Position numbers and translations under genes: made by a program. From positions 83,031 through 147,030 of the forward strand of contig CAYGZL010000146.1 in NCBI GenBank assembly GCA_964354345.1: a stretch of 64,000 nt of DNA, in the 5' to 3' direction. This document shows, one piece after another, positions 1 through 8,361 of this stretch. Origin of the DNA: CAYGZL01 sp964354345 (lineage in GTDB: Bacteria; Chloroflexota; Anaerolineae; Anaerolineales; UBA4823). The notes beneath the pieces were generated by a model. It did no database searches. It was given only the letters and a program-made list of their open reading frames with translations, and was not told the DNA's origin. The first letter of the stretch is position 1; every line of letters begins with the position of its first letter.

Positions 1-1
1 G

Positions 2-1156
2 TTCAAATGGCTGTTGCGCGGGCCAATTACAGCTTCGACTGTCCTGGCTTTGACCACCATTATCCGCCGCATCAGCCTGCGATTTGGGATAGATGTGTCA
101 GCGATTGTACCTTTCGTGATGGTGGGATCCATCCTGATTATCGAACATTGGATAACCCTGGTTGCCCCTGCCATCGAGCGTCGGTTGTTTTACGGAAAAG
201 ACCGTCCGGAATTAGATTTATTACAAACCCTGGACGAGCGTTTGTTAACTTATGGAGATTTGCAACAGTTCCTTGAGGCTGTTTTATCGGCAGTCTGTGA
301 CCGGTTGCAGGTCTCCCGAGCGTTTTTGGTTGCGCTGGGCGCGAATGGTTTGGAGATGTTTGTTACGTTAGGAGGTGATAATCCGCTCAAAGATGAGAAC
401 CTGTCAGCCGATTTACTGAAAGTAGTGACTCAGGATGATCATAACCAGAAGATGTTCTCCTGGGGGGAATACTGGTTGATTCCATTATCAGACGAGGACC
501 AGTTATTGGGTTTGTTGGGGGTGCTACGCCGTCCAGAGCAAAATTTGGATGGAGAGCAGGTTGAAGCCCTGACACGGTTGGCCGAGCGAGCGACACTGGC
601 TTTGCACGACCGCAGGCGACAACAACAGGTTTTTAACTCATTGCAGGAACTTACCCCCCAAATGGATATGCTGCAGCGTTTGCGAGCCGCGGCGCGTTAT
701 AATGGAAAGGAAATCCTGGCCAGTCCCGATGGGCTCCTTCAAGATCTGCCCTGGACGCATTGGGTGAAAGAGGCTTTGACCCATTTCTGGGGTGGGCCAA
801 AGCTGACCGAAAGCCCATTGATCAAATTGCGTGTGGTTCAAGAGGAGGCAGGAAAAAATGGCGAAACTCCTGCCAATGCGCTACGGGCGATCTTGCGCAG
901 GGCGATTGAATATATCCGACCTGAAGGTGAAAGGCGGTATACAGGGGAATGGATATTATATAATATTTTGGAAATGAAATTTGTAGAGGGTCGTAAAGTA
1001 CGCGAAATAGCTGCACGCCTGGCGATGTCAGAGGCGGATTTATATCGCAAGCAGCGTGTGGCAATCGAAGCGGCTGCGAAAGCAATTCAACAAATGGAAC
1101 AAGAAGCCCAACAGGAAAATCAACAACCAACAGAGGAAAGAGAGACACAACATTAA
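2..1156 (+). CDS. GAF-domain sensor-like protein, 5'-truncated by the window
   Basis: The open frame runs back to the first bases of the window, so the N-terminus is missing. What remains starts with one hydrophobic segment (about residues 25-55 of the visible part), followed by a GAF-like domain (about 75-200) with the usual alternation of hydrophobic strands. The C-terminal third (about 300-350) contains a short helix-turn-helix-like stretch (REIAARLAMSEADLYRKQR) and a Gln/Glu-rich tail. There is no histidine kinase, GGDEF or response-regulator motif in the visible part. It is the first gene of a + strand run with the S1 protein and ComEA. A membrane-anchored sensor or regulator is likely; the ligand is unknown. 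Confidence 0.6.
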   Translation, partial: FKWLLRGPITASTVLALTTIIRRISLRFGIDVSAIVPFVMVGSILIIEHWITLVAPAIERRLFYGKDRPELDLLQTLDERLLTYGDLQQFLEAVLSAVCDRLQVSRAFLVALGANGLEMFVTLGGDNPLKDENLSADLLKVVTQDDHNQKMFSWGEYWLIPLSDEDQLLGLLGVLRRPEQNLDGEQVEALTRLAERATLALHDRRRQQQVFNSLQELTPQMDMLQRLRAAARYNGKEILASPDGLLQDLPWTHWVKEALTHFWGGPKLTESPLIKLRVVQEEAGKNGETPANALRAILRRAIEYIRPEGERRYTGEWILYNILEMKFVEGRKVREIAARLAMSEADLYRKQRVAIEAAAKAIQQMEQEAQQENQQPTEERETQH

Positions 1157-1166
1157 GGTGGGCTTA

Positions 1167-2141
1167 ATGGTAAATAAAACTCGCTATCAAATGATTCGTG
1201 AAGAGCCGCCTTCCATGGATGAGTCATGGTGGGAGTCTGTATTGGCTGAAGAAGAAGCCCGGTTTACACCGCCACGCGCATCTGAAGCGGCTTATTCCAC
1301 ATTTCGAACGGCCAACCGATCCAGTTGCACTGATCCAATCGTGGTTGACTGGGAAGAGGCTTGTCGGTTATACGAGCAGGATGAGAAAGTGTGTTTGAAT
1401 GTGATTGGTTACAACCGGGGGGGGTTGTTAGTAAACGGCGAAGGATTGCAAGGTTTTGTTCCCATCTCCCATTTAGTTGAAGCGCCACCGAAGGAGATCG
1501 AATCCGACGAGTGGTTGAGTTCTTATACGGGTCGCTCCATGGAGCTTAAAGTAATCGAATGCGACCAGGAACGCGGGCGGGTCGTGTTTTCTGAGCGGGC
1601 CGCCTTATCCGAGCCGGGAATCCGCAATCAGCTTCTCCATGAACTATGTCCTGGAGACAGTGTGGTTGGAACGGTAACAAATATCACTGATTTCGGTGTA
1701 TTCGTTGATTTAGGTGGGGTAGAAGGTCTGGTGCATGTTTCGGAAATTTCCTGGGGACGCGTTCACCATCCTGGGGATGCCGTTTTTTTAGGACAATCCT
1801 TGAGTGTATATGTTATTCAGGTTGATCAGGAACACGCCCGTGTTGCACTGAGTGTGAAACGGTTGCACCCGAACCCCTGGGAAACGGCTGAGGCTCGCTA
1901 TAGCCCAGGGCAGATCACTGATGCGGTTGTAACCAGCGTCGTTTCTTTTGGGGCCTTCGCGCGATTGGAAGAAGGCCTGGATGGACTGATCCATATCTCA
2001 GAATTTGGTCTTCTTGATTCGCGTGCGCATCCTGGTGATATTCTGCATGAAGGCCAGACAATCCGAGTGCGGATTTTACATGTAGATGGGATACGCCAAC
2101 GGTTAGGATTGAGTTTAAGGCTGGATGGATCAGAGATATAA
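1167..2141 (+). CDS. S1 RNA-binding domain protein (ribosomal protein S1 homologue, three S1 repeats)
   Basis: The 324-residue protein has three S1/OB repeats: a divergent one (about residues 50-125), then two canonical ones (about 135-205 and 218-290) with the S1 signatures TDFGVFVDLGGVEGLVHVSE and SFGAFARLEEGLDGLIHISE. This fits the short S1 proteins of Gram-positive-type bacteria, which bind single-stranded RNA during translation initiation; E. coli S1 has six repeats. The frame opens further upstream inside the previous gene, but the ATG at 1167 is preceded by AAGGTGGG at the right distance, so I start there. It could be a general RNA-binding S1 protein rather than the ribosomal one. Confidence 0.85.
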   Translation: MVNKTRYQMIREEPPSMDESWWESVLAEEEARFTPPRASEAAYSTFRTANRSSCTDPIVVDWEEACRLYEQDEKVCLNVIGYNRGGLLVNGEGLQGFVPISHLVEAPPKEIESDEWLSSYTGRSMELKVIECDQERGRVVFSERAALSEPGIRNQLLHELCPGDSVVGTVTNITDFGVFVDLGGVEGLVHVSEISWGRVHHPGDAVFLGQSLSVYVIQVDQEHARVALSVKRLHPNPWETAEARYSPGQITDAVVTSVVSFGAFARLEEGLDGLIHISEFGLLDSRAHPGDILHEGQTIRVRILHVDGIRQRLGLSLRLDGSEI

Positions 2142-2147
2142 GCTGGA

Positions 2148-2774
2148 ATGAAAAATCTTTGGTTAGTCGCGGTTGGTTTATTGGGCGGGTTGTTGGGGGC
2201 AGGATTATTGCTTCTCGTCTCCAGCCCTCCGCGAGGTCAGGCAGTGAAGCTGCTGCCTCCGCCAACGCCCCCACTGATTGCCGTGTATGTGGTGGGGGCG
2301 GTGAGTCAACCTGGGGTGTACAACCTTTCACCCGGCAGTCGGGTTCAGGATGCTTTACAAGCCGCCGGAGGTTTGTTGGCAGAGGCTAATCTGTCAGTGA
2401 TCAACTTGGCTGCACCGCTCCGAGATGGCATGCAAATTTCCGTGCCGGTCCTGGTTACACAAACTATCCAATCGGTGTGGAATGGTAGCACTGAGGTTTA
2501 TCCACAAGCGACGGATGATCTTACTGGAGTGACCGACCAACGTAGCTTCACGCTACCTGCCCCAACTGTAAGCGGACCGATTGATATTAACACTGCTTCC
2601 CTGGAGGAGTTAGATCGCCTTCCAGGGATCGGTCCGGTCTATGCCCAACGCATCATTGATTACCGCCAGACCAATGGGCCGTTTTTTTCGATTGAGGCTA
2701 TTCAGGATGTGCCAGGGATTGGGCCAGCCACCTTTGAGCGGATTAAAGACATGATCACGGTGAGTAATCCTTAG
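2148..2774 (+). CDS. comEA: ComEA-type helix-hairpin-helix DNA-binding protein with SLBB domain
   Basis: The 208-residue protein has an N-terminal membrane segment (residues 3-26), a Pro-rich spacer, an SLBB/polysaccharide-export-like domain (about 44-100, VYVVGAVSQPGVYNL), a linker, and a C-terminal tandem helix-hairpin-helix domain (about 145-205). The HhH domain carries INTASLEELDRLPGIGPV and DVPGIGPATFERIK. This is the standard ComEA architecture: a membrane-anchored double-stranded DNA receptor for natural transformation. It starts 6 bp after the S1 gene stop. No comEC follows, so the uptake channel gene must lie elsewhere if it exists. Confidence 0.9.
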   Translation: MKNLWLVAVGLLGGLLGAGLLLLVSSPPRGQAVKLLPPPTPPLIAVYVVGAVSQPGVYNLSPGSRVQDALQAAGGLLAEANLSVINLAAPLRDGMQISVPVLVTQTIQSVWNGSTEVYPQATDDLTGVTDQRSFTLPAPTVSGPIDINTASLEELDRLPGIGPVYAQRIIDYRQTNGPFFSIEAIQDVPGIGPATFERIKDMITVSNP

Positions 2775-2799
2775 GGGTGATCGCGGGCAGGAGGAGAGC

Positions 2800-3858
2800 G
2801 TGCCAGAAGGACGATTTGAAGATTGGATGGCGGATTTACCGGAGGCTGTGCGCGCGGCGATTGACACTCAGGATGCAGACGCGTTTCAACAAGCCATGGA
2901 CGCCCTGTCTACAGAGCGGGCACGCGCGGTTTTAGATATGCTCCAGGCGAAGGGGATCGTCGGGGTTGGACCGGCGCCTGAGGAAGAAATGGGCGAAGTG
3001 CTGGCCGAATTGGATGGGGTGCTGGGAGCTATCGCCGATGTGGCAAAGGGAGAGTGCTCTCAACGCGACGAGGTTGAAGCAGTTCTACCACGCCTGGAGC
3101 AAACGGGTTGGCGGCTCAATGGTGTTGCGCAACGCATCTGGGATGGTGAGCGGAACCTGGCAAATTTAACGGCAGGACTGGATCCCAATAGCGCCCGGTT
3201 GGTCGAAAACATTTTTGAGCGCATCACCGGTAAACCTGTTCTGGTGAGAGTAGATCAGTTTGAGGCTGAAGCGTTGGAAGAACTGCTGCCGTTAGAGGTT
3301 GTGGGAGCGGTCGAAGCCCAGGATGAAGATGCCTATCAGCAAGCTTTGCAAAATCTGTCGCCGTCCGAACAGGTGATGGTTGAGTCACGCCTGGAGGCGT
3401 TGCAAGCGCATACTGATGCACAGTTAGAAGCAGCGCAAGAGCTTTTGGCAACTTATCCGCAGGAGCTGCGCCAGGCAGTGATTGACCAGGATGCTGATGC
3501 ACTCCAGGAAGCGCTCGACCGATTACCGGAAGATCAGGCGCAGATTGTACTCGAGCAGCTGCGGCAGGCTGGCCTGGTGCGGGAGATGAGCGATCGGCAA
3601 ATTGCACGACTGATGGATGAGTTCGACCCGATGTTGGGAGCCATAGCCCTTTCTGCCGGTGGGGAGGCGCAAACGCGTCCGCAGATCGAAGATCTGATAG
3701 ATGACCTGGAGACACAAGGTTTGTCGCTGCGGGAGGCAGTTCATCGCGTGTGGGCGGGTGAGCGCGATTTAGCTGTCCTGACTGCCGGGTTGGACAAGCT
3801 CAGTGCTCGCATGGTGCAACGTATCCTGGAATATATCGCAAAACCGCCGGGGGCTTGA
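2800..3858 (+). CDS. internally repeated acidic helical protein of unknown function
   Basis: I do not recognise a family. The start is the GTG at 2800, preceded by a strong AGGAGGAG-type ribosome site. The 352 residues are built from repeats. A helical unit containing AxxxQDxDAxQxAxxxL occurs three times (about residues 13-55, 163-205 and 219-260). A longer unit (about 69-143 and 273-347) ends in WxGERxLAxLTAGLDxxSARxV. The order is A-X-B-C-X, which points to internal duplication. There is no signal peptide or membrane segment and the protein is very acidic, so it is probably a soluble cytoplasmic helical repeat or scaffold protein. It is the last gene of the ComEA run. Confidence 0.75.
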   Translation: MPEGRFEDWMADLPEAVRAAIDTQDADAFQQAMDALSTERARAVLDMLQAKGIVGVGPAPEEEMGEVLAELDGVLGAIADVAKGECSQRDEVEAVLPRLEQTGWRLNGVAQRIWDGERNLANLTAGLDPNSARLVENIFERITGKPVLVRVDQFEAEALEELLPLEVVGAVEAQDEDAYQQALQNLSPSEQVMVESRLEALQAHTDAQLEAAQELLATYPQELRQAVIDQDADALQEALDRLPEDQAQIVLEQLRQAGLVREMSDRQIARLMDEFDPMLGAIALSAGGEAQTRPQIEDLIDDLETQGLSLREAVHRVWAGERDLAVLTAGLDKLSARMVQRILEYIAKPPGA

Positions 3859-3864
3859 CTGGCG

Positions 3865-4251
3865 TCAGCCAATTATTTTGACTACCCCACCTGTGATCAA
3901 GATCAGTTGCCCGGTCTGAATCTCAGCGATCGGAACCTGGTCTACGCAGGGGATTTCGGCGATGATACAACCAACTGCGGTGATCGTCTCGCATTCGGCA
4001 TTCAGGATGGCTACTGGCGCCTTGCCGGCTTTCTTCAACCGGTAAAGCGTGTATGACCCGACGGTTGAACCCTTGCCGGTCGGGAAAACCAGCACTTTAC
4101 CGCAGATGGATTGGCCTTCCAACTCATGACCGCGCTCGACAACCAGGCCAGTCTCGGGGTCGACGCCGCCGAAGAAAGAAATGCCCATCTGGGTTTTTAG
4201 CACCTGCCCCTGAGCGGAACCTTCGTAGATCACGCGACCAATCCACTGCAT
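3865..4251 (-). CDS. aconitase X swivel domain / phosphomevalonate dehydratase small subunit (DUF126)
   Basis: The 128-residue protein is a full-length stand-alone swivel domain of the aconitase X superfamily. The family's GKGSTVGSY stretch (residues about 59-67), which holds the conserved active-site serine, is intact. In archaea this subunit pairs with the large subunit to dehydrate (R)-5-phosphomevalonate to trans-anhydromevalonate 5-phosphate. It starts 6 bp downstream of the large-subunit gene on the - strand and so is almost certainly co-translated with it. Other aconitase X enzymes act on hydroxyproline. The neighbouring UbiD decarboxylase is what favours the mevalonate role here. Confidence 0.85.
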   Translation of the reverse strand: MQWIGRVIYEGSAQGQVLKTQMGISFFGGVDPETGLVVERGHELEGQSICGKVLVFPTGKGSTVGSYTLYRLKKAGKAPVAILNAECETITAVGCIIAEIPCVDQVPIAEIQTGQLILITGGVVKIIG

Positions 4252-4257
4252 GGTTTC

Positions 4258-5463
4258 TTACGCTTTCGTGGCGATGGCGACTACCTCTGCAAAGGGTTTC
4301 ACCACCGTTTTGAATTTGTTCTTTGCATAGGCATAATAGCAAGCCTTAGCGCTGTCAGTGGCCAGGACGTGGAAACGACCGCGGATGGGGGCGACCACAC
4401 AGCAGGTATCAGCAGCGAATTTTGCCCCGCTGGCTTCAATGATGCGGGTGTAGCCCATCTGATCAGCGATCTTCTTCATAGGTCGGGCGGTGGTGATCCA
4501 GAACTCACGCGTGACTCGCTTGCCAGCGAGTAACTCCGCCAGATGGGCGATTTCCCGGATCGAGAGGTGGGGACAGCCCAGGCTGACGAAATCTACCTCA
4601 TCGGGCTCGGCGTCGTTCATCGTTTGGAACGCGTCTGTCAGATCGGCGTCGGTAACAGTGAATGTTTCAGTGGGGGGCGAAAACCGTGCGGCTTCGGGGG
4701 TAACCCCTTCCATATGGAACAGGGCTGCGCCGCCGTAGGTGGCCAGGCTGGCGCAAAAGGCTTTCAATTCCTCGAGAGAGGCAAACTGAAGCCCACGGAT
4801 GTAAAGCACCGGCTTGTTTCCGAGGATTTCCAGGTGGTTACCCAGAACCTTGCCTAACGCGCCAAAAGCAGCCGTACCCTGGAGTGACGCCTTGACAAGA
4901 GCGGTCAGGGTGGGCTGGCGAGATTCATCCAAATGCATACCGTAGGCAGGAGTGACGCCCGTAAGAGCGGCAGCCAGGGCGCTGGGGCCGCCTTCACGGT
5001 TTGTGCGTGCGCCGATCACAGAATTAGCATAACAAACCGCGCTGCTTTCTGCCCACGCCAGGTGTTCGCCATAAAGGGGAAGATTGCCAACCAGGTAGGG
5101 TGTGCAGGTGCAGGTGTTGATGACATCCATGCGTGCGAAGGCGTCCAGCACACGTTGCTGTTGCCGGGCAAAATCGGGCGCGATGCCCAGGACAGGCCAA
5201 TTTTCGATGTCCATCCCAGCCGGGTTAAGGGTTGCCAGGACGCGCGCACGACCGCCACCTTCAGCCATCTCGTCCAAGAATTCCAATCCAGCTTCACCAA
5301 GGTTGTCATAACTGACGCCGGCGATCTGCACTGAAGTGACCGGCACCATGCATTTGGCGCCATAAATAGTACCCAGGGCAACCAGGATTTGCATGGCCTT
5401 TTGTGAAGCGTGACCGTGGGCGCCGCCTAACAGGGCGTGTTGTTCTGAGGTGAGATGGATCAA
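4258..5463 (-). CDS. aconitase X catalytic domain / phosphomevalonate dehydratase large subunit (DUF521)
   Basis: The 401-residue protein spans the whole catalytic domain. It keeps the family stretch YANSVIGARTNREGGPSAL and cysteine-containing motifs that could ligate the iron-sulfur cluster (CTCTPY, LGCPHLS, DTCCVV). The small swivel subunit is encoded just downstream and a UbiD decarboxylase just upstream, spaced by 6-10 bp. The two-subunit form is the one known for archaeal phosphomevalonate dehydratase. Bacterial homologues acting on cis-3-hydroxyproline are usually found with amino-acid catabolism genes, and none are present here. Substrate is an inference from context. Confidence 0.85.
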   Translation of the reverse strand: MIHLTSEQHALLGGAHGHASQKAMQILVALGTIYGAKCMVPVTSVQIAGVSYDNLGEAGLEFLDEMAEGGGRARVLATLNPAGMDIENWPVLGIAPDFARQQQRVLDAFARMDVINTCTCTPYLVGNLPLYGEHLAWAESSAVCYANSVIGARTNREGGPSALAAALTGVTPAYGMHLDESRQPTLTALVKASLQGTAAFGALGKVLGNHLEILGNKPVLYIRGLQFASLEELKAFCASLATYGGAALFHMEGVTPEAARFSPPTETFTVTDADLTDAFQTMNDAEPDEVDFVSLGCPHLSIREIAHLAELLAGKRVTREFWITTARPMKKIADQMGYTRIIEASGAKFAADTCCVVAPIRGRFHVLATDSAKACYYAYAKNKFKTVVKPFAEVVAIATKA

Positions 5464-5473
5464 GGCGGGATTA

Positions 5474-6784
5474 TCATCCGGTGGGGTTCAGAAACTGGCT
5501 CAATGGGACATCTGGAAAGGCGGCTTTCTCGAACGCTTTACCCTTCGTTTCCAACGGTTTGGTCAGGTCAAAACCGATTCTCGTCGTCAGGTAGGTGTCC
5601 ACTTCGGAGCTGGGATCCAGGCTGGAGCCAGTCTCTTTCTCCAGCACCACCATCTGGCGGTCGCCTTGGAAGCGAGTTGCCATCGCCCACTCTACGGATA
5701 GGGGATCATACAGATCAATATCGGCGTCTACCACAAAAACGTGCTTACATGAACGATGTCCGGCAAATGCCGCCAGGATAGCTTTGCGCCCATCGTCTGC
5801 ATCCCGTTTGTCAATCTGGACAATCGCATGCAACCACGCACAGCCGCCTGGATTAAGGTTAACATCCAGGCAATGAACCACCTGGTTGACTTTCTGGAAA
5901 ATTGTTGGCTCACGCGGCATACCCATCAAGAGCTTGTGTTCCATGCCGCCAGGCAGCAGTGCTTGCCAGATGGCATCCCGGCGGTGGGTAATGGCCTTTA
6001 CTTCAAAAACCGGCTCCTGGCGCACCACATCATAGGTTTCAGTCAGGTCAACGAAGGGACCTTCGACGTGCTGCCGGTCCAGGTAAATGGTTCCCTCCAG
6101 CACAAACTCGGCTTCGGCTGGAATGTAGAGATCGACAGTTTTGGCATGTACGACTTGCAGCGGCTCGAGCGTGTTGGCAATCTCCATTTCATCGACCCCG
6201 ATCTCAACCGAAGTTGCTGCGGCGGCCAGGACATTCGGAGAGTTGCCGATACAGATGGCTATATCCATTTGTTTTAGATTTTGTAAGAAGGCATCGAAGT
6301 GACGACCCTTGACCACCCGTAACACCAGCTCGTTTTTCGAAATCTGCATAGCACGATGGAAATCCAAGTTCTGCCCATAACGGGGGTGGCGAGCAATGAC
6401 TACCCCGGCGCTGATATAGTTACCGCCATCCTTCTCACAGTGACGTAAGATCGGTAATCTATCCAGGTCTGGATTATTGATCTCCACTTCCTGGCAAGGA
6501 GCCACATTCACAATTTGGGGCTGAGTCCGCGCGGCAATGGCCTGCGTCAGGCGGGGAATTATCTCTCGTACCGGAATGTTGAAATAGTCGGCAAAGGCGG
6601 CTTTGCTACAGAACAGGTTGCCGATCACCGGGAAGATCGACTCCTGCACGGCTTCAAAAAGCACCGGACGCGTCTCAAGCTTTTTTAGTACACCGGCGAC
6701 CTCATAGGTCTTAGAAATCGGGTGGACGATCTGGAGTAAAGCGCCGCGTTCAGTTATTTGATTCAAGTAATTTCGTAAAGTCAT
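5474..6784 (-). CDS. UbiD-family decarboxylase, candidate trans-anhydromevalonate-5-phosphate decarboxylase
   Basis: The 436-residue UbiD-family protein has GGNYISAGVVIARHP, a central VLEGTIYLD.. EGPFVDLTETYD region holding the conserved acidic active-site residues, and a C-terminal VDADIDLYDP motif. UbiD enzymes use prenylated FMN made by UbiX, which is not in the window. The gene stops 10 bp before the aconitase X large subunit on the same strand. In the archaeal mevalonate pathway a UbiD homologue decarboxylates trans-anhydromevalonate 5-phosphate to isopentenyl phosphate, and this linkage supports that role. Otherwise it would be a generic UbiD. It lies 18 bp downstream of glgA, so it is probably transcribed from the glgA promoter. 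Confidence 0.85.
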   Translation of the reverse strand: MTLRNYLNQITERGALLQIVHPISKTYEVAGVLKKLETRPVLFEAVQESIFPVIGNLFCSKAAFADYFNIPVREIIPRLTQAIAARTQPQIVNVAPCQEVEINNPDLDRLPILRHCEKDGGNYISAGVVIARHPRYGQNLDFHRAMQISKNELVLRVVKGRHFDAFLQNLKQMDIAICIGNSPNVLAAAATSVEIGVDEMEIANTLEPLQVVHAKTVDLYIPAEAEFVLEGTIYLDRQHVEGPFVDLTETYDVVRQEPVFEVKAITHRRDAIWQALLPGGMEHKLLMGMPREPTIFQKVNQVVHCLDVNLNPGGCAWLHAIVQIDKRDADDGRKAILAAFAGHRSCKHVFVVDADIDLYDPLSVEWAMATRFQGDRQMVVLEKETGSSLDPSSEVDTYLTTRIGFDLTKPLETKGKAFEKAAFPDVPLSQFLNPTG

Positions 6785-6802
6785 CGTTTAACTACCCAGG
6801 CA

Positions 6803-8278
6803 CTATTTTAATTTATTATCAATTGCCCGCGTGTAGGTTTGCAGGTACTTTTGGGCGCTATCTTCCCATGAAAAACTTTGCGCCATGGCACTTTGGCGGA
6901 GCAACTGCAGGTGGTGTTTGCGATCGTAATATGTACTGACGGCCCAGCCGATGGCGTAATAGATGGCGCGCGGGCTGGCTTCCCAGAATATAAAGCCAGT
7001 TCCAGTGCCAGTAGCTTCATCGTACTGTTGCACCGTGTCAGCTAATCCACCGGTAGCACGCACGATCGGCAGGGTGCCGTAGCGTAATGAGTAGATCTGA
7101 TTCAGACCGCCGGGCTCATAAATCGAGGGCATGACGAAGAAATCTGCCCCAGCCTCGATCCAGTGTGAAAGCTCCTCGTGATAGCCGATATAGCTGGCAA
7201 TCCGCCCGGGGTAACGGGCAGGCAACTCGTCAAAGAAGCGCTCCAGGACTTTGTCGCCCGAGCCCAGGATAACGAACTGTACCTGCATGCTACTGACAAT
7301 TCCTTCGATCGTCTGCGCCAGAAGATCCAGGCCCTTTTGCTGCGCCAGGCGGCTGACCACACCCACGATGGGGATTTCGGGATCGATGGTCAAGCCCATG
7401 CGTTTCTGCAATTCCTGTTTGCAGATGACCTTACCGGAGAGGTCGTCAGGCGTGTAGCGAGCCGGGATCAACCGGTCAACCGCCGGATCCCAGCGGGTGT
7501 AATCCGCGCCGTTGAGAATGCCAATGTAGTTCTCGCCCTTGTTATTCAAATAGGGAGCCAGGCCATAACCGCCAGCCGGGGTACGTGTCTCGTTGGCGTA
7601 GGTGGGGCTGACCGTGTTGACCATGTCAGCGTAATAGATACCACCCTTCAAAAAGTTCACCCGCCCATGATCCTCGAATTTGTTGGGGGTGAAATTGCCC
7701 TGTTGCAAGCCCAGGTATTCGTAGCTTTCGGCGTTATAGACGCCCTGGTAGGCAATGTTATGGATGGTCAACACGCTGGCGGCTCCACCTAAAACGGCAT
7801 CATTCCAATGCCAGATCTTTAAGTAAGCCGCGCCGGGTGCGGTGTGCCAGTCATGGACGTGGATGATGTCAGCAGCGAAGCCCATGTCATGGCATAATTG
7901 CAAGGCAGCGCGTGTGAAGAAGCCAAACCGACGCGCGTTGTCCTGATAATCATTGAAATTGGCATCGTGATATAACCCCCAACGATCGAAATACTTATTC
8001 AATTCGATAAAGAAAACCGGCACCCCTTCCAGATTGGTAGTATGAACTGCAGCCCATTCCTGAATATTACCCATCCAAACACCCAGCGGACTCAGATAGG
8101 GTTGCACGCCATGCCGGAGGTAATCGATGGCCGAATATTTGGGCAGGATAATGATCGGTTGGTGGCCCAGGTCACGCAAGGTCTTGGGCAAGGCGCCCAC
8201 CACATCGGCCAAACCACCGGTTTTGACATAGGGGACGCATTCTGAGGCGATGAAGGCAATTTTTAACGATGATTTCAT
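6803..8278 (-). CDS. glgA: glycogen synthase, ADP-glucose type (GT5)
   Basis: The protein has 491 residues, a normal GlgA length. The N-terminal KTGGLADVVGALP contains the ADP-glucose-binding KxGGL motif, and the C-terminal half carries PSIYEPGGLNQIYSLRYG, the family's glycosyltransferase signature. It transfers glucose from ADP-glucose to growing alpha-1,4-glucan. I start at the ATG at 8278, which has GAGGGTAA before it, instead of the longer frame reaching 8341. It is the first gene of a - strand unit that continues with ubiD and aconitase X. No other glycogen gene is in the window. Confidence 0.93.
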   Translation of the reverse strand: MKSSLKIAFIASECVPYVKTGGLADVVGALPKTLRDLGHQPIIILPKYSAIDYLRHGVQPYLSPLGVWMGNIQEWAAVHTTNLEGVPVFFIELNKYFDRWGLYHDANFNDYQDNARRFGFFTRAALQLCHDMGFAADIIHVHDWHTAPGAAYLKIWHWNDAVLGGAASVLTIHNIAYQGVYNAESYEYLGLQQGNFTPNKFEDHGRVNFLKGGIYYADMVNTVSPTYANETRTPAGGYGLAPYLNNKGENYIGILNGADYTRWDPAVDRLIPARYTPDDLSGKVICKQELQKRMGLTIDPEIPIVGVVSRLAQQKGLDLLAQTIEGIVSSMQVQFVILGSGDKVLERFFDELPARYPGRIASYIGYHEELSHWIEAGADFFVMPSIYEPGGLNQIYSLRYGTLPIVRATGGLADTVQQYDEATGTGTGFIFWEASPRAIYYAIGWAVSTYYDRKHHLQLLRQSAMAQSFSWEDSAQKYLQTYTRAIDNKLK

Positions 8279-8321
8279 ACTTACCCTCGCTGATCTCGTT
8301 AGTTTGTTCAAGCTCGATACA

Positions 8322-8330
8322 ATTGTACCA
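8322..8330 (-). promoter_or_regulatory. candidate extended -10 promoter of glgA
   Basis: On the - strand TACAAT (8327-8322) is preceded by TGG, an extended -10 form, about 44 bp upstream of the glgA ATG. No clear -35 box is seen. Confidence 0.4.
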
Positions 8331-8361
8331 TCCACCCCCATGGCAGGAGGTTATTGAATGG

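Noticed and set aside
1056..1166. longer N-terminus for the S1 protein
   Set aside because: It overlaps the preceding gene, is Lys/Asn-rich without conservation, and the ATG at 1167 has a proper ribosome site.
5756..6277. 173-codon frame antisense to the UbiD gene
   Set aside because: Composition follows the antisense of a conserved gene; no domain recognised.
7178..7792. 204-codon frame antisense to glgA
   Set aside because: Mirror of a well-supported conserved gene; no motif or ribosome site of its own.
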